DNA of 6,061 nt from Pseudolabrys sp. (GTDB taxonomy: Bacteria > Pseudomonadota > Alphaproteobacteria > Rhizobiales > Xanthobacteraceae). Positions 5,739 through 6,061 of this stretch are shown here, piece after piece. Numbering within the stretch: the first letter of the stretch is position 1; each line of letters begins with the position of its first letter. Location of the stretch: assembly GCA_026125925.1 (NCBI GenBank), contig JAHCKF010000225.1, positions 1 to 6,061 on the forward strand, given 5' to 3'. The notes beneath the pieces were generated by a model that was given only the letters and a program-made list of their open reading frames with translations, was not told where the DNA came from and ran no database searches. Made by a program: the position numbers and the translations under genes.

Positions 5739-6061
5739 ATGGCTGGCAAAGACGAGCGCCGTTACAAAACGGCCGCGGAAAACCGCAAGGCGCGGTTCAA
5801 CTACCTGATCGGTGAAACCTTCGAGGCCGGTATCGTGCTGACCGGCAGCGAGGTGAAGTCGTTGCGCGGCGGCAAGGCGACGATTGCGGAGTCCTACGCG
5901 GACGCCAAGGACGGCGAGATCTGGCTGATCAACGCCAACATCCCCGAATACGTCCAGGCGCACCGCGAGAACCATTCGCCCAAGCGGCCGCGCAAGCTGC
6001 TGCTGCACCAGCGGCAGATCAACAAACTCGCGGGCGCGGTGGAACGCGAAGGCATGACCAT
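5739..6061 (+). CDS. smpB: SsrA-binding protein SmpB, 3'-truncated by window edge
   Basis: SmpB binds tmRNA (SsrA) and places it in the empty A site of stalled ribosomes, starting trans-translation, which tags the stalled peptide for degradation. The visible 107 residues contain the hallmarks of the family's oligonucleotide-binding-fold core: an N-terminal basic stretch with [35 protein letters not shown] at about 28-47, [21 protein letters not shown] at about 50-70 (internal E-W-L), and [13 protein letters not shown] at about 77-89. The frame runs off the window inside the REGMT motif, so about 50 residues are missing, including the C-terminal tail that enters the mRNA channel; SmpB is usually about 155-160 residues. 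The start is the ATG at 5739, giving the expected family N-terminus ([10 protein letters not shown]). No Shine-Dalgarno is visible upstream. The gene lies 129 bp after dapA on the same strand, separated by a terminator-like hairpin, so it probably has its own promoter. Confidence 0.96.
   Translation, partial: MAGKDERRYKTAAENRKARFNYLIGETFEAGIVLTGSEVKSLRGGKATIAESYADAKDGEIWLINANIPEYVQAHRENHSPKRPRKLLLHQRQINKLAGAVEREGMT

Noticed and set aside
5634..6008. - strand open frame opposite smpB
   Set aside because: It covers the conserved SmpB core in antisense and has no recognisable domain.
1..6061. Search for CRISPR arrays, insertion sequences, tRNA/rRNA genes, attachment sites and toxin-antitoxin or defence genes
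   Set aside because: By eye I saw no regularly spaced repeats, transposase motifs, terminal inverted repeats, tRNA-like cloverleaf or rRNA sequence. Gene content and codon use are uniform and housekeeping in character.

Overview
The window looks like an ordinary chromosomal segment of a high-GC alphaproteobacterium, most likely order Hyphomicrobiales (Rhizobiales) and perhaps the Bradyrhizobium/Rhodopseudomonas group. The evidence is the Porin_2-type outer-membrane porin, the strongly GC-rich third codon positions, the alphaproteobacterial form of soluble lytic transglycosylase, and a dapA-smpB pair transcribed away from that transglycosylase. The genus is an inference from protein character and gene order; no database search was possible.

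Layout, left to right. (1) The 3' part of a porin gene on the + strand (2-1057), open at the left edge, followed at once by a strong intrinsic terminator (1084-1116). (2) Convergent to it, two - strand genes 35 bp apart that probably form one transcript: a large periplasmic soluble lytic transglycosylase (2080-4434, Slt type), then an alpha/beta-hydrolase of unknown substrate (1154-2044). (3) A 272-bp divergent intergenic region (4435-4706) with an imperfect hairpin, a 12-bp perfect palindrome and a strong Shine-Dalgarno for the next gene. (4) dapA (4707-5609, +), the first committed step of diaminopimelate/lysine synthesis, followed by a terminator-like hairpin (5620-5654). (5) The 5' part of smpB (5739 to the right edge, +), the tmRNA partner of trans-translation, open at the right edge.

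Functional logic: the porin, the lytic transglycosylase and DapA all touch the cell envelope. DapA supplies meso-diaminopimelate for peptidoglycan, the transglycosylase cleaves peptidoglycan glycan strands, and the porin is an outer-membrane channel. SmpB is a housekeeping ribosome-rescue factor. There is no sign of mobile elements, CRISPR arrays, RNA genes, toxin-antitoxin pairs or defence genes, and I found no previously undescribed system. The points worth a second look are small: a well-supported TTG start for the transglycosylase, structured DNA upstream of dapA, a possible leaderless smpB transcript, and conservation of the lysine feedback site in DapA.
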